A DNA stretch of 21,951 bases from a virus (IMGVR_UViG_3300031772_000324:1-21951); one strand, 5' to 3'. Shown: positions 9,839 through 17,122, numbered from the stretch's first letter. The notes: a model not told the origin generated them from the letters alone. Numbers and translations are program-made.

Positions 9839-10588
9839 CTATCTATATTGGTTTCTAACCCAAAGATTTCCACCATTGTATTGCATACCTTGTTCTCTGA
9901 ATAAAGTATATCCAGTTTGAGTAAACAAAGTAACCGTATCTGCAAAGCCAATCTTAAAACGAATATCTATCTTACAAAGCTTGGAAGATACAGGAGCATT
10001 AAATGGAAGATTAAGTGTGGTTCTTCTGGGCCACATTAAACCAGATTGACTAACACAAACATCATCAATAAATACTCCCCACTCAATATAGTAGGGTTCG
10101 TCATATGCTATTAATCTATCAGCAGTTCCAACGTTTTCAATAAATATTTCATATTCTCCGGGGTCAAAGAAGAAATCTATAACTGCATTTCCAACAAGCA
10201 TACCTTCAAGAGCATTAAATGTAAGCTGGGCACCACCAACATTTACACTATCATCTATTAAAACATCTCTTAATCTTATCCAAGAGTTTCCTCCCTGCCA
10301 TAATGCATTATTATATTCCAGACGAGCTAATACATTTCCAACAGTATGTTCTGTCTGATGATAAGATTGAGTAGTCATATAAGTAGAATAGGTTCCATCA
10401 AGACTAACATACTGGGTAGAAGCTGTTGGTTGTTTAATATGAGAAGCAGTTATTTGCTGAAGAGGAAGTTGGTGACCATCAAGTTGACCATTGAACTCTT
10501 GAACAGCACCCATTATTTCAGAGTTGAAATCTTCTTCCTTTGCTTGACCCAGAGGAAGTAAAGTTCTTGTTGTGTAAGTTCTTGCCAT
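9839..10588 (-). CDS. Putative virion appendage protein, 249 aa (first of three similar genes)
   Basis: The family is not recognised. The N-terminus (MARTYTTRTLLPLGQAKEED, then FNSEIMGAVQEFNGQL) matches the strand-plus-helix opening of the next two genes only loosely. The body is beta-rich with many aromatics (YYIEWGVFIDDVCVSQSGLM around residues 168-187, then a run of short strands). It resembles in layout the YYFRFFVNING segment of the following protein. AAGGA lies 9 bases before the ATG. This is the only one of the three with a sizeable untranslated region ahead of it (about 107 bases), so it may begin its own translational unit. A tail or head surface structural role is inferred only from position between the nozzle-like gene and the ejection genes. 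Confidence 0.8.
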   Translation of the reverse strand: MARTYTTRTLLPLGQAKEEDFNSEIMGAVQEFNGQLDGHQLPLQQITASHIKQPTASTQYVSLDGTYSTYMTTQSYHQTEHTVGNVLARLEYNNALWQGGNSWIRLRDVLIDDSVNVGGAQLTFNALEGMLVGNAVIDFFFDPGEYEIFIENVGTADRLIAYDEPYYIEWGVFIDDVCVSQSGLMWPRRTTLNLPFNAPVSSKLCKIDIRFKIGFADTVTLFTQTGYTLFREQGMQYNGGNLWVRNQYR

Positions 10589-10695
10589 TCAGTTTTTCCT
10601 TTATTGTTTACTTGTTGGAACCTTAACCCTCTACGAGTATAAGGGTGCCAGATTCCGATTTTGTCTAAATCTATTTTCAGTTTCTTTAAAAAAGA
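10589..10695. other. 107-base intergenic region with weak hairpin
   Basis: This gap separates the nozzle-like gene from the three appendage-like genes. On the minus strand it contains ACCCT...AGGGT (10646 to 10626), a 5-bp stem with an 11-base loop. Looser outer GGAA/TTCC pairing may extend it. A TATACT hexamer lies in the loop region but I see no convincing -35 box at the right distance. No T-run follows the hairpin, so it is not a standard terminator. It may be a processing site, a weak promoter, or simply spacing. Confidence 0.3.
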
Positions 10696-12972
10696 TTATT
10701 GCCTTGATGTTGCACCATTCTGGTTCAGCGTCTTGTTCTGTGAGCCAACTGCTTCTATCTGATAAGATATTACTTGGAATAGATTTGCAGAAGATAAACG
10801 AAACTTAAACTGCGAGATTAGGGAAGTTCCTATGTCCCATCTTATTCTGGTTATTTGTGTTTGGCTCCATACAGATTTATCCCAAATGGCACTATTAAGT
10901 TCTGTTCCTGTTGGGACTGATGCATAGATAGGTTCAGAGAAAGAAGTTAATACTGTCTCTGGACGTAATGGTATTTGAGTTTTGGATGATGTATAAGAGT
11001 AGCCCCAATCAGTAACCCAATCTAATGTGATAGGATTATTACCAGTTGTGATAATCTCTACCTCAACAGATATAACTCTTTTCTTTTTAGAATCATCACC
11101 AAAGTCAGTCCAGACAGATTCCCAAACATCTGTTTCTTTTGCTATGTAGTTTACGTTGAAGGTTGTGTTGGCGTTATTTACTACTGGATTAGAAAGATAT
11201 TGTCCAGCAAATCTGGAAGCAGACCATACTTGTAAACCAATACCCGGAACACCTCTTCTACCTTGAATATCTGGTCCAACGTTGGGAAGTAATCCAATGA
11301 TTATCCAGCCGCTTGGGTCAGTAGCTAAACAAGAGAAAGGCATACCATTACCATTCTTATAAAATCCATCAGCCCAACGGAATGTCCATTCTTCATTAAA
11401 TGTATGGAATACTGAACCACGACTATTCTCTGTATCTCCATCAACAGGGTAATGAACCCAATATTCTTTTTCTCTTTCTGAATAAGTAGCAGTTGCTCTT
11501 GGTAAGGCAGAGATTGAGATACGGTTCATTTCTCTTTCAATCATAGGAGACATTTGTTTTACAGCATAAACAGCACCACCACGAACAGAGCCAGAGATTG
11601 TAAAGATGCCATCTTTGGAAAGAAACATAATACCGTAGCCAGCCACTATCTTAATAGTATTAGTAGCCGTAGTTCCAATGTTAGAGTCAAGGGTAGAGAT
11701 TACATATCCGTTTGTTCCCACAGTAACTATTTCTATGGCACGCTCACGGAATACTACCAGCACATCGTAGAAGGGCACCAAAGCCGTAATAGCACCACCT
11801 TCACGCAAGCCTACATCAAAGTAGTCAGCAATCCCAAACTGCTCTGGAAGCCCTGCTTTGGAGAAGATAATGCCATAGGGGTTTTGTTCACCACCACCTA
11901 ACCAAATAGAGTTATTCCAAGTTGCACAGTATTTCCATTGAGAAGAAATAACAGATGATTCAATAACTGATGGAGCTTCGGTAAATAAATCTTGGTCTGG
12001 TGTAACATCAATATAGTTATTTTCACTATTATTATCTATCTGTGCTACAAGATAATAGATTTCACCAGCACCAGCTAAACCATCTTTTCTATTTTTAGTT
12101 CTATATAATCTTCGTGCTACTGTTCCCTTTGGGCCAATAGGAAGGTCTGATATTACTACACCATATTTACCTTCGGCATAATCTGTTCTTACAGGTCTAT
12201 ATGCTCCTGTCATTGTTGTTGTGTTTTCAGAAGATATAGTCCAACTTACTGTTGCTGTATCTGATAAGGGAGATTCAGAACCTGTATCTGTAACAAAAGA
12301 AATCTTATAATCATAACGATTTTTATCTCCTTTGATTGCTGTTCCTAATCCTTCGTAAGCATCCTTACTAAATCTAATAACAACATCACCAGAATCTTTT
12401 AAGGATACTTTTTGCTCTGGAACAATACCATCACGATAAACAATATATTTTGTATCTACACCAGAAATAGAAGGAGCGGGAGTTGCAGAGATAAAACCAA
12501 AGTCAGAGTATGCTTCTCTTCCCCACCACTTAATCATTTTATCAAAACCATTTATGATTAGATTAAATCTACCATAAGTTGTAATCTGTGTTCCGCAATC
12601 ATCTGGCTTTGGGATTTTTCTACCAGAAGAAATAACAGAAGTTTGTCTTACACCAGCGGAGGTTCCTTTATTACCCATATCATATTTAAGGTCACCAGCT
12701 TGTTCGTAAAGATAATATGTCTCTGCGCCTTGGTGTCTGGATATGACAGACAGAAATCTAACAGGCTGTAATCTTTTACTTATCTCTGCTGTTGGAAAAG
12801 TAACAGTAGCGTCAAGAGGAATAAGAGGTTCAATACCTCTATCATTAATCCATCCACCACCATTAGGGTCTGGATGAAAATGTCCTTCTACATTCGATGC
12901 AGCATTGGGTCTTGCTTTATATCGTTGGTCAACACCCTTTGCTTCTATCTCTAATGTGCTGTCGGTTTTCAT
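10696..12972 (-). CDS. Putative tail nozzle/hub protein (beta-propeller type), 758 aa
   Basis: Likely the second tail component, below the adaptor, comparable in place to P22 gp10 and T7 gp12. The N-terminus has a Gly/Asn/Asp-rich segment (about 28-48). Residues about 218-330 read like an Ig/FN3-type beta domain (DYKISFVTDTGSESPLSD, then RRLYRTKN and EIYYLVAQI). Residues about 345-460 contain repeated propeller-like blade motifs (TWNNSIWLGGG, ITALVPFYDVLVVFRERAIE, IKIVAGYGIMFLSKDGIFTI). This 'silly question of which blade' pattern, with short strands alternating with turns, is typical of podoviral nozzle proteins. AAGGA overlaps the upstream TAA stop, 7 bases before the ATG. The propeller assignment rests on recognisable sequence style rather than a profile match. 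A stopper or stabilisation protein is the same functional idea. Confidence 0.8.
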   Translation of the reverse strand: MKTDSTLEIEAKGVDQRYKARPNAASNVEGHFHPDPNGGGWINDRGIEPLIPLDATVTFPTAEISKRLQPVRFLSVISRHQGAETYYLYEQAGDLKYDMGNKGTSAGVRQTSVISSGRKIPKPDDCGTQITTYGRFNLIINGFDKMIKWWGREAYSDFGFISATPAPSISGVDTKYIVYRDGIVPEQKVSLKDSGDVVIRFSKDAYEGLGTAIKGDKNRYDYKISFVTDTGSESPLSDTATVSWTISSENTTTMTGAYRPVRTDYAEGKYGVVISDLPIGPKGTVARRLYRTKNRKDGLAGAGEIYYLVAQIDNNSENNYIDVTPDQDLFTEAPSVIESSVISSQWKYCATWNNSIWLGGGEQNPYGIIFSKAGLPEQFGIADYFDVGLREGGAITALVPFYDVLVVFRERAIEIVTVGTNGYVISTLDSNIGTTATNTIKIVAGYGIMFLSKDGIFTISGSVRGGAVYAVKQMSPMIEREMNRISISALPRATATYSEREKEYWVHYPVDGDTENSRGSVFHTFNEEWTFRWADGFYKNGNGMPFSCLATDPSGWIIIGLLPNVGPDIQGRRGVPGIGLQVWSASRFAGQYLSNPVVNNANTTFNVNYIAKETDVWESVWTDFGDDSKKKRVISVEVEIITTGNNPITLDWVTDWGYSYTSSKTQIPLRPETVLTSFSEPIYASVPTGTELNSAIWDKSVWSQTQITRIRWDIGTSLISQFKFRLSSANLFQVISYQIEAVGSQNKTLNQNGATSRQ

Positions 12973-12982
12973 AGTTTATTCC

Positions 12983-14551
12983 TTATGGTGCCAACTTCAA
13001 ACTTGCTGGGTCATAGAATGGAAAACCATCTGTGCCAATAGTGAAGCTTCCTCTAACAAAGGTTGTGTCTACTGAATCTACATAACGCTTTTCAAGACCA
13101 AGAATAGCTTTCTCAATCTTCTTTCTATAAGTAGCTCCAAGTTCAAGATTTCCAGATTTATTATATATATCTTCCAACACACCATAGACAACAAGTTGAT
13201 GAAACTCGTAAGGCATTTGTGGAGTATCAGTTGCTAAACCCATACGAAGTGGTTTCTTCATATAACGAACTTCTAATCTACGGAAATATTCTTCATCTGC
13301 TTTGGGTAATATCTCTCCACCAGCTTGTGCTGGGTTATAGAAGTCAAAAGCATTGATACGAGGATAAGGTCTAATGCGTGGAATACTTCCATCCCATTCA
13401 ACATAACGAGGATTACCACCATTAAAACTATTAATAAACTGTAAAACAACTTGTGAGTTTTCATCACTAACTATTATTGGTTTATGAGAATCAACGGTAG
13501 AACCTTCACTACTTGCAATAGAACCAAATGTAATAGCTCTCCATACAGGAAGTCCTAATCTTTTTCCTGTTGCTGGATTAAAGTTAGAGTTGTAAAAAAG
13601 AACTTTACGAAGTCCTTCAAACTTATTTGGTGCTATATCTACGATGTTATTAAATGCCTGTGCTGCGATTGGCTTATCATCAAAAGTAGAAAACTGTAAA
13701 GTAATAATAGAAGTTGATGGTCCTCCTTGATTTGTCCCTTGTGATTTAAAAAGTAAAGGTTCAGAGAGTGGACCTATCTTTGCTCCAAGATAATAGAAAG
13801 CCCAGCAGATTTCAAAGTATGTATTAGGTGGTATAGTTGCCCCTGCATCATAAACCTGTGATAGTTCTTTTAGTTTCTCTGCTGGTGGAACATTGATTGG
13901 AGGAGTGTCAACATAGCACTCTGCATAGTTGGCAGTATAATCTTCACGAAGGTTTATATCTTCTTCTCTTCGTTTAGCCAATCCATTTACTTTTCCAAAG
14001 GGAGGACGCTGACCACTTACAGCAGGAACATCACGATGAGATAGATTAAGAAGTTCAAGACAATCTTCTGGTAAGTCATAAAAGCGTTTCTTAACTACCC
14101 AAGATGTATTGTCTACAACATTTCCACCACGATAAGGTTCTGCCAATCTTATTTCAGTATCTGAAACTATTTTAAGGATTGTGTATTCTCTACCATTTAT
14201 CTGGATAAGTTCTCCTTCATAAGCAGAACCAGTAGAGCCATATGATTTAGAAGTGTCGTGAGAGGAGAATGGCCCAAGTGATACTTCGGCAAGAAGCGAA
14301 GGAACAGAACCAGAGAAGGTTACTCTGCGTGAACCATTTAAAACGTTAATGTTTTTGCCTGTCCGACCAAAGTTTAGGTCTGGATATATTTTAATAAAAT
14401 CTTGGACTTGTGAGAACTTCCAGCGTTTTGCTGTCCATATAGAATAGAAAGCATCATTAACCAAATCATCAACTTGGTCTTGATAAGTTTGTAACTCTGG
14501 TGTGTAGTCCGTTATGTTTTTAACTTTACTTCGTAGGTCTTGTAGATTCAT
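12983..14551 (-). CDS. Putative head-to-tail adaptor (tail tubular A-like) with inserted beta domain, 522 aa
   Basis: The N-terminal helix-rich segment (MNLQDLRSKVKNITDYTPEL, then VDDLVNDAFYSIWTAKRWKF) and the C-terminal part (YMKKPLRMGLATDTPQMPYE at about 430-449, HQLVVYGVLEDIYNKSGN, then a Lys/Glu helix) are the two halves usual in podoviral adaptor or tail-tube A proteins that bind the portal. T7 gp11 is about 196 residues and P22 gp4 about 166, so this protein is far longer. The extra material, about residues 215-360, reads as an FN3-like domain (YFEICWAFYYLGAKIGPLSE; FEGLRKVLFYNSNF). AGGAG lies 11 bases before the ATG. It is the first gene after the terminator at 14575-14610, so its expression probably depends on read-through. 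Position directly before the nozzle-like gene supports the call. Confidence 0.75.
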   Translation of the reverse strand: MNLQDLRSKVKNITDYTPELQTYQDQVDDLVNDAFYSIWTAKRWKFSQVQDFIKIYPDLNFGRTGKNINVLNGSRRVTFSGSVPSLLAEVSLGPFSSHDTSKSYGSTGSAYEGELIQINGREYTILKIVSDTEIRLAEPYRGGNVVDNTSWVVKKRFYDLPEDCLELLNLSHRDVPAVSGQRPPFGKVNGLAKRREEDINLREDYTANYAECYVDTPPINVPPAEKLKELSQVYDAGATIPPNTYFEICWAFYYLGAKIGPLSEPLLFKSQGTNQGGPSTSIITLQFSTFDDKPIAAQAFNNIVDIAPNKFEGLRKVLFYNSNFNPATGKRLGLPVWRAITFGSIASSEGSTVDSHKPIIVSDENSQVVLQFINSFNGGNPRYVEWDGSIPRIRPYPRINAFDFYNPAQAGGEILPKADEEYFRRLEVRYMKKPLRMGLATDTPQMPYEFHQLVVYGVLEDIYNKSGNLELGATYRKKIEKAILGLEKRYVDSVDTTFVRGSFTIGTDGFPFYDPASLKLAP

Positions 14552-14574
14552 AGTAGATGATGCTCCTGTTTATT

Positions 14575-14610
14575 AAAAAACCCTCCCTCCCGTTTATTTG
14601 AGAGAGAGGG
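14575..14610 (-). terminator. Intrinsic terminator after the capsid/decoration genes
   Basis: Read on the minus strand: CCCTCTCTCTC (14610-14600), loop AAATAAAC, GGGAGGGAGGG (14591-14581), then TTTTTT (14580-14575). All 11 stem positions pair, nine Watson-Crick and two G-U. The stem begins 23 bases after the decoration gene's stop codon (14633-14635). It separates the head genes from the tail genes, much as T7's late terminator follows gene 10. The complementary strand shows an A-run before the stem and a weak CTTCTTTT after it, so orientation favours the minus strand. Confidence 0.9.
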
Positions 14611-14632
14611 CTTCTTTTACCTTACAGTTATA

Positions 14633-15106
14633 TTAGAAGGATTTAAGTACCCAAACTGGTGCAAAACCAGCAACCGAAGCTGCAAGTGAAACACCACAGG
14701 GCTGTGCTATATTAGCAGCAACATTCGCAGCAGCTTCGCCAGTAACTGCGACAACTGCGAGTGGAACACCAGCAGCAGCAACACCAGCATTTACGGCTGC
14801 GACAGGTGCCAAACCCGAAATAACAACTTCGACTTTTCCGCCGACTGTTGCTTGTGCGGCTCTGGCAACACCAACGGTAAGAGCATTACCAAGGGCTGTT
14901 AGAGCAGCAGGAACAACGAAGAGAACTCTATCAGCACCAGTTTGAGTTACATCGAAAGCAACCCATTGACCAGCAGTAATAGCAGAACCAGCAAGAAAGA
15001 TTTCTGACTGTGAACGATTGAGTGTAGTAACAGTTGAACCAACAGTTCCAGAAACCAATGGGTCTGTAACTCGGTCTAACTTTTGTAGTATATTAGTAGT
15101 AGCCAT
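14633..15106 (-). CDS. Putative capsid decoration/stabilisation protein, 157 aa
   Basis: A small Ala/Val/Gly/Thr-rich protein right after the major capsid gene. From about residue 40 it shows short hydrophobic strands separated by Gly turns (SAITAGQWVAFDV, NALTVGVARAAQATVGGKVE, VEVVISGLAPVAAVNAGVAA, CGVSLAASVAGFAPVWVLKS). The G-x-A-x-x-V-G-V-A / G-x-V-x-V-x-I-x-G pattern is like small beta-barrel decoration proteins of the DUF2190 type. Residues about 98-136 are almost wholly small aliphatic. AAAGGAG stands 9 bases before the ATG in the 26-base gap after the capsid stop. The strong terminator downstream means it is made at capsid-like levels, which fits a protein needed in many copies. Family assignment is by resemblance only. 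Confidence 0.75.
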   Translation of the reverse strand: MATTNILQKLDRVTDPLVSGTVGSTVTTLNRSQSEIFLAGSAITAGQWVAFDVTQTGADRVLFVVPAALTALGNALTVGVARAAQATVGGKVEVVISGLAPVAAVNAGVAAAGVPLAVVAVTGEAAANVAANIAQPCGVSLAASVAGFAPVWVLKSF

Positions 15107-15132
15107 TTTATTTTAACTCCTTTTAAGTTAGA

Positions 15133-16146
15133 TTAGAATACATCGCCATTGATTAGAACGCCTTGGGAACCAAGATGGTCAGCGATAAGTTGTCCCTTGA
15201 AGTATACGGTGGCTGCGCGAGCAGTAGTACCAGAGATATATTCAAATGGTGAAACAGCGAAGTCACCATCTTTGTGGATTACCATTTTGACACCATCAAA
15301 GTTGAGGAAGTACATTGAGTAAACAGCAGCACCACCACCGTTAAGTGGCATATCACTATCTGCTGAAACCATAGCTCCTGCATAAGCAAGTGCCATACGT
15401 CCACCATCAAGAGTTTTTTCATCAATGTATCTTTCGTTTACGAAGAGGGTTCTCTTGTAGTTTGAGAAAGCTGCGGTTGATGCTATGACGGAGTTGATTT
15501 CGCCCATTGGGGTAATAACGTTTGAAGCAGTATAGATGTTATGCATCGCTCCAAGTCCACCAGTACCGAAGGCACCAGCAGCAGTTTGGAACTGATTGAA
15601 GAAACCGGGAACGTTAAGAGTTGCCTTGTTTAATCCACCAACAACAGAGGTCTGTGTAGCACCGGGAACACGGGGTTCAAGGAACTTGTTTGCACCAGCG
15701 GTTGAACCATTGAGAGTATTCATAGTAGTAAGAGAAGCAGAAGTTCCAGCAAGGATTTGCTTGTTAAGCTCTCTGCGAAGAAGAGACATAACGGAACGCA
15801 TACGAGCTTCGACAATCTTAACGATTGCTTTCTCACCAGAGTTTTCAAGCTCTTCTTTCTTGCTGATTACGATTGGAGCAGCAAAGTCACACCAGTCATA
15901 AATGGCTGGTTTAAGAACGTCAGCTACTGCAAGTGATACTGGCTCATAACCAGTTGTCATTAGAGAAATGCTGGAGTGTTCTGCTACGGATAGTGGGCGT
16001 TGAATCTTGATGCCACCATCTTCGTATTCAATACCACCGTGTTTTTTAGCGTCGTCAAGGAAGGGGACTTTCTTGAAGAGTTCATCTACTTCGCCATCTC
16101 TGATTGAGTATAGGGTAGATGATAAGAGGTCATTAGTTATTGCCAT
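15133..16146 (-). CDS. Major capsid protein (HK97-fold type), 337 aa
   Basis: The protein that builds the icosahedral shell. Length, location between scaffold and decoration genes, and composition agree. The N-terminal arm is charged and helical (LFKKVPFLDDAKKHGGIEYE). A beta-extended region has IQRPLSVAEHSSISLMTTGY. A long 'spine' type helix follows (KAIVKIVEARMRSVMSLLRR at about 106-125, then ELNKQILAG). A Gly-rich P-domain-like stretch and a final strand segment (AVSPFEYISGTTARAATVYF) close it. No separate protease gene is visible nearby and the protein shows no obvious delta domain, consistent with a scaffold encoded separately. AAGGAGA lies 7 bases before the ATG. It is preceded by a 166-base leader with unusual structure and followed by the decoration gene and a terminator, a layout suited to high, separately controlled expression. 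Confidence 0.9.
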   Translation of the reverse strand: MAITNDLLSSTLYSIRDGEVDELFKKVPFLDDAKKHGGIEYEDGGIKIQRPLSVAEHSSISLMTTGYEPVSLAVADVLKPAIYDWCDFAAPIVISKKEELENSGEKAIVKIVEARMRSVMSLLRRELNKQILAGTSASLTTMNTLNGSTAGANKFLEPRVPGATQTSVVGGLNKATLNVPGFFNQFQTAAGAFGTGGLGAMHNIYTASNVITPMGEINSVIASTAAFSNYKRTLFVNERYIDEKTLDGGRMALAYAGAMVSADSDMPLNGGGAAVYSMYFLNFDGVKMVIHKDGDFAVSPFEYISGTTARAATVYFKGQLIADHLGSQGVLINGDVF

Positions 16147-16153
16147 TTTCTTA

Positions 16154-16161
16154 TCTCCTTA
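16154..16161 (-). promoter_or_regulatory. Ribosome-binding site of the capsid gene
   Basis: Minus-strand TAAGGAGA, 7 bases before the capsid ATG at 16146. Its TAAGGAG is perfectly complementary over 7 bases to CTCCTTA at 16264-16258 in the same leader. Confidence 0.85.
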
Positions 16162-16180
16162 TGGATAGTTTAGTTAAATA

Positions 16181-16191
16181 CATTTAGTTGT
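16181..16191. repeat. 11-base direct repeat, copy nearest the capsid gene
   Basis: CATTTAGTTGT on the plus strand (ACAACTAAATG on the transcribed strand), identical to 16271-16281 with starts exactly 90 bases apart. This copy forms the 3' arm of the hairpin at 16185-16242. Confidence 0.7.
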
Positions 16192-16242
16192 TAATCTTAC
16201 TTGATAGTCCCGTAGGTTATTATCTGTAAGGGTCAACAACTA
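16185..16242 (-). other. Long imperfect RNA hairpin with C(UACG)G tetraloop
   Basis: On the minus strand TAGTTGTT (16242-16235) pairs with AACAACTA (16192-16185). After a small internal loop CTTAC (16230-16226) pairs with GTAAG (16200-16196). Then GATA pairs with TATC, and at the tip CC-TACG-GG. UNCG-class loops closed by C-G are unusually stable in RNA, and the tetraloop reads as such only on the transcribed strand. Its 3' base is 38 bases before the capsid ATG. Confidence 0.55.
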
Positions 16243-16270
16243 ATGTAAAGTATTCCGTAAGGAGGTTTAG

Positions 16271-16281
16271 CATTTAGTTGT
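16271..16281. repeat. 11-base direct repeat, copy nearest the scaffold gene
   Basis: CATTTAGTTGT on the plus strand, second copy of the repeat at 16181-16191. On the transcribed strand its ACAACTA can pair with TAGTTGT at 16242-16236, competing with the downstream copy for the same arm. Confidence 0.7.
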
Positions 16282-16312
16282 CTGTCCTATTAGATAAAGA
16301 GAACGTCAAGTA

Positions 16313-17122
16313 TTATCGTCTAATCTTATTGCTGTTCTTATTTACTGATGCTGATGCTTCTGGGTTATTCTTAAACCATTGGTAGGATTCCCAAGCATCC
16401 TTAAACTTTGGCACAGTAACACCATTTACATTTTGTCCTGTCGAGGTTTTGTTAGTAGCAGATACTCTTGCCTTGGCAGCTTCTTTTTCTTTACCAGAAT
16501 ATTCAGCAGCCTTCTGTCCCTTGACAATGTAGTAAGCATCTTCAAGTTTTAAATCTTCTCTTGAAATAAGAAGTTTAGCAATATCATCTTTGTAACTTAA
16601 TAGGTCTGGGTTTGCAGATTTAAATGCTTCTAACTGTGCTCCACGTTTAGCTTGCTCTAACTCCATCTGTAAAGGATTAAGCATTTGCTGAAACATCTTC
16701 GCAGCTTCTTGCTGGATACGTTGCTGCATACCTTCTTCTGACCAAGCATCGTGTTCTATTGGTTTAGAAGCCAACTCATTTATCTGTTTTTGAAATCCAC
16801 CACCAAGAAGAAGCTCACGTTCTTTTATTAGGTTTGCTCTTTCAGCATCTAATGCTCTTCGTTGGTCTGCTACTTCTTGTGTTTTCTGTGTGGACATAGC
16901 TCGTAAGTTAGAGACAAGCTTTCTTGCATCCTCTGGTAAGTGCTGTAAGATTTCGTTATATGGTTTTAAACCTTTGTGGGTTTGTCCCATGATAGGGTCG
17001 TCACCAAAATCTGCTGACATTAACTCTTCAAGAGTTATTTGATAATCTCCCTCAACTACAGGAGCAGCTTCTACTACTTCGGGAGTGGTGCCTACTTCGG
17101 CAGTTCCATTTACTTCTTCCAT
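16313..17122 (-). CDS. Capsid scaffolding protein, 269 aa
   Basis: Guides capsid assembly and is normally expelled or degraded before DNA packaging. It shows the usual plan: an acidic disordered N-terminus (EVNGTAEVGTTPEVVEAAPV), then long charged helices at about 75-108 (STQKTQEVADQRRALDAERA) and 128-168 (MQQRIQQEAAKMFQQMLNPL), both coiled-coil-like. A conserved-looking patch (PKFKDAWESYQWFKNNPEAS at 238-257) and a basic tail (KNSNKIRR) follow. In P22 the basic C-terminus binds the coat protein, and the same is inferred here. AAGGA is 8-9 bases before the ATG. It lies immediately upstream of the capsid leader. Confidence 0.85.
   Translation of the reverse strand: MEEVNGTAEVGTTPEVVEAAPVVEGDYQITLEELMSADFGDDPIMGQTHKGLKPYNEILQHLPEDARKLVSNLRAMSTQKTQEVADQRRALDAERANLIKERELLLGGGFQKQINELASKPIEHDAWSEEGMQQRIQQEAAKMFQQMLNPLQMELEQAKRGAQLEAFKSANPDLLSYKDDIAKLLISREDLKLEDAYYIVKGQKAAEYSGKEKEAAKARVSATNKTSTGQNVNGVTVPKFKDAWESYQWFKNNPEASASVNKNSNKIRR

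Larger units (their letters stand above)
16147..16312 (-). promoter_or_regulatory. Structured 5' leader of the capsid gene (possible RNA control element)
   Basis: The longest untranslated stretch in the window. Read on the minus strand it contains, in order: one copy of ACAACTAAATG (16281-16271); CCTCCTTA (16265-16258), identical to the 16S anti-SD sequence; an imperfect hairpin (16242-16185) ending with the second copy of ACAACTAAATG (16191-16181); and the capsid SD. A weak promoter is possible (TTTACA at 16247-16242 and GATAAT at 16222 and below, about 19 bases apart), but no strong sigma-70 pair is present. A TTGACG at 16309-16304 lacks a suitable -10. Confidence 0.5.

Noticed and set aside
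10626-10646. ACCCT/AGGGT hairpin as a terminator after the nozzle-like gene
   Set aside because: The stem is only 5 bp with an 11-base loop and no T-run follows on either strand.
16258-16265. Full TAAGGAGG on the plus strand, as if a ribosome site for a plus-strand gene
   Set aside because: No ATG or GTG follows at a useful distance. Only a TTG at 16278 opens about 37 codons antisense to the scaffold end. All other genes run on the minus strand, so the minus-strand reading (anti-SD) is more sensible.
16282-16312. TTGACG as a -35 box for a capsid promoter
   Set aside because: No -10 hexamer lies 16-18 bases downstream; the nearest AT-rich hexamer is only about 8-11 bases away.
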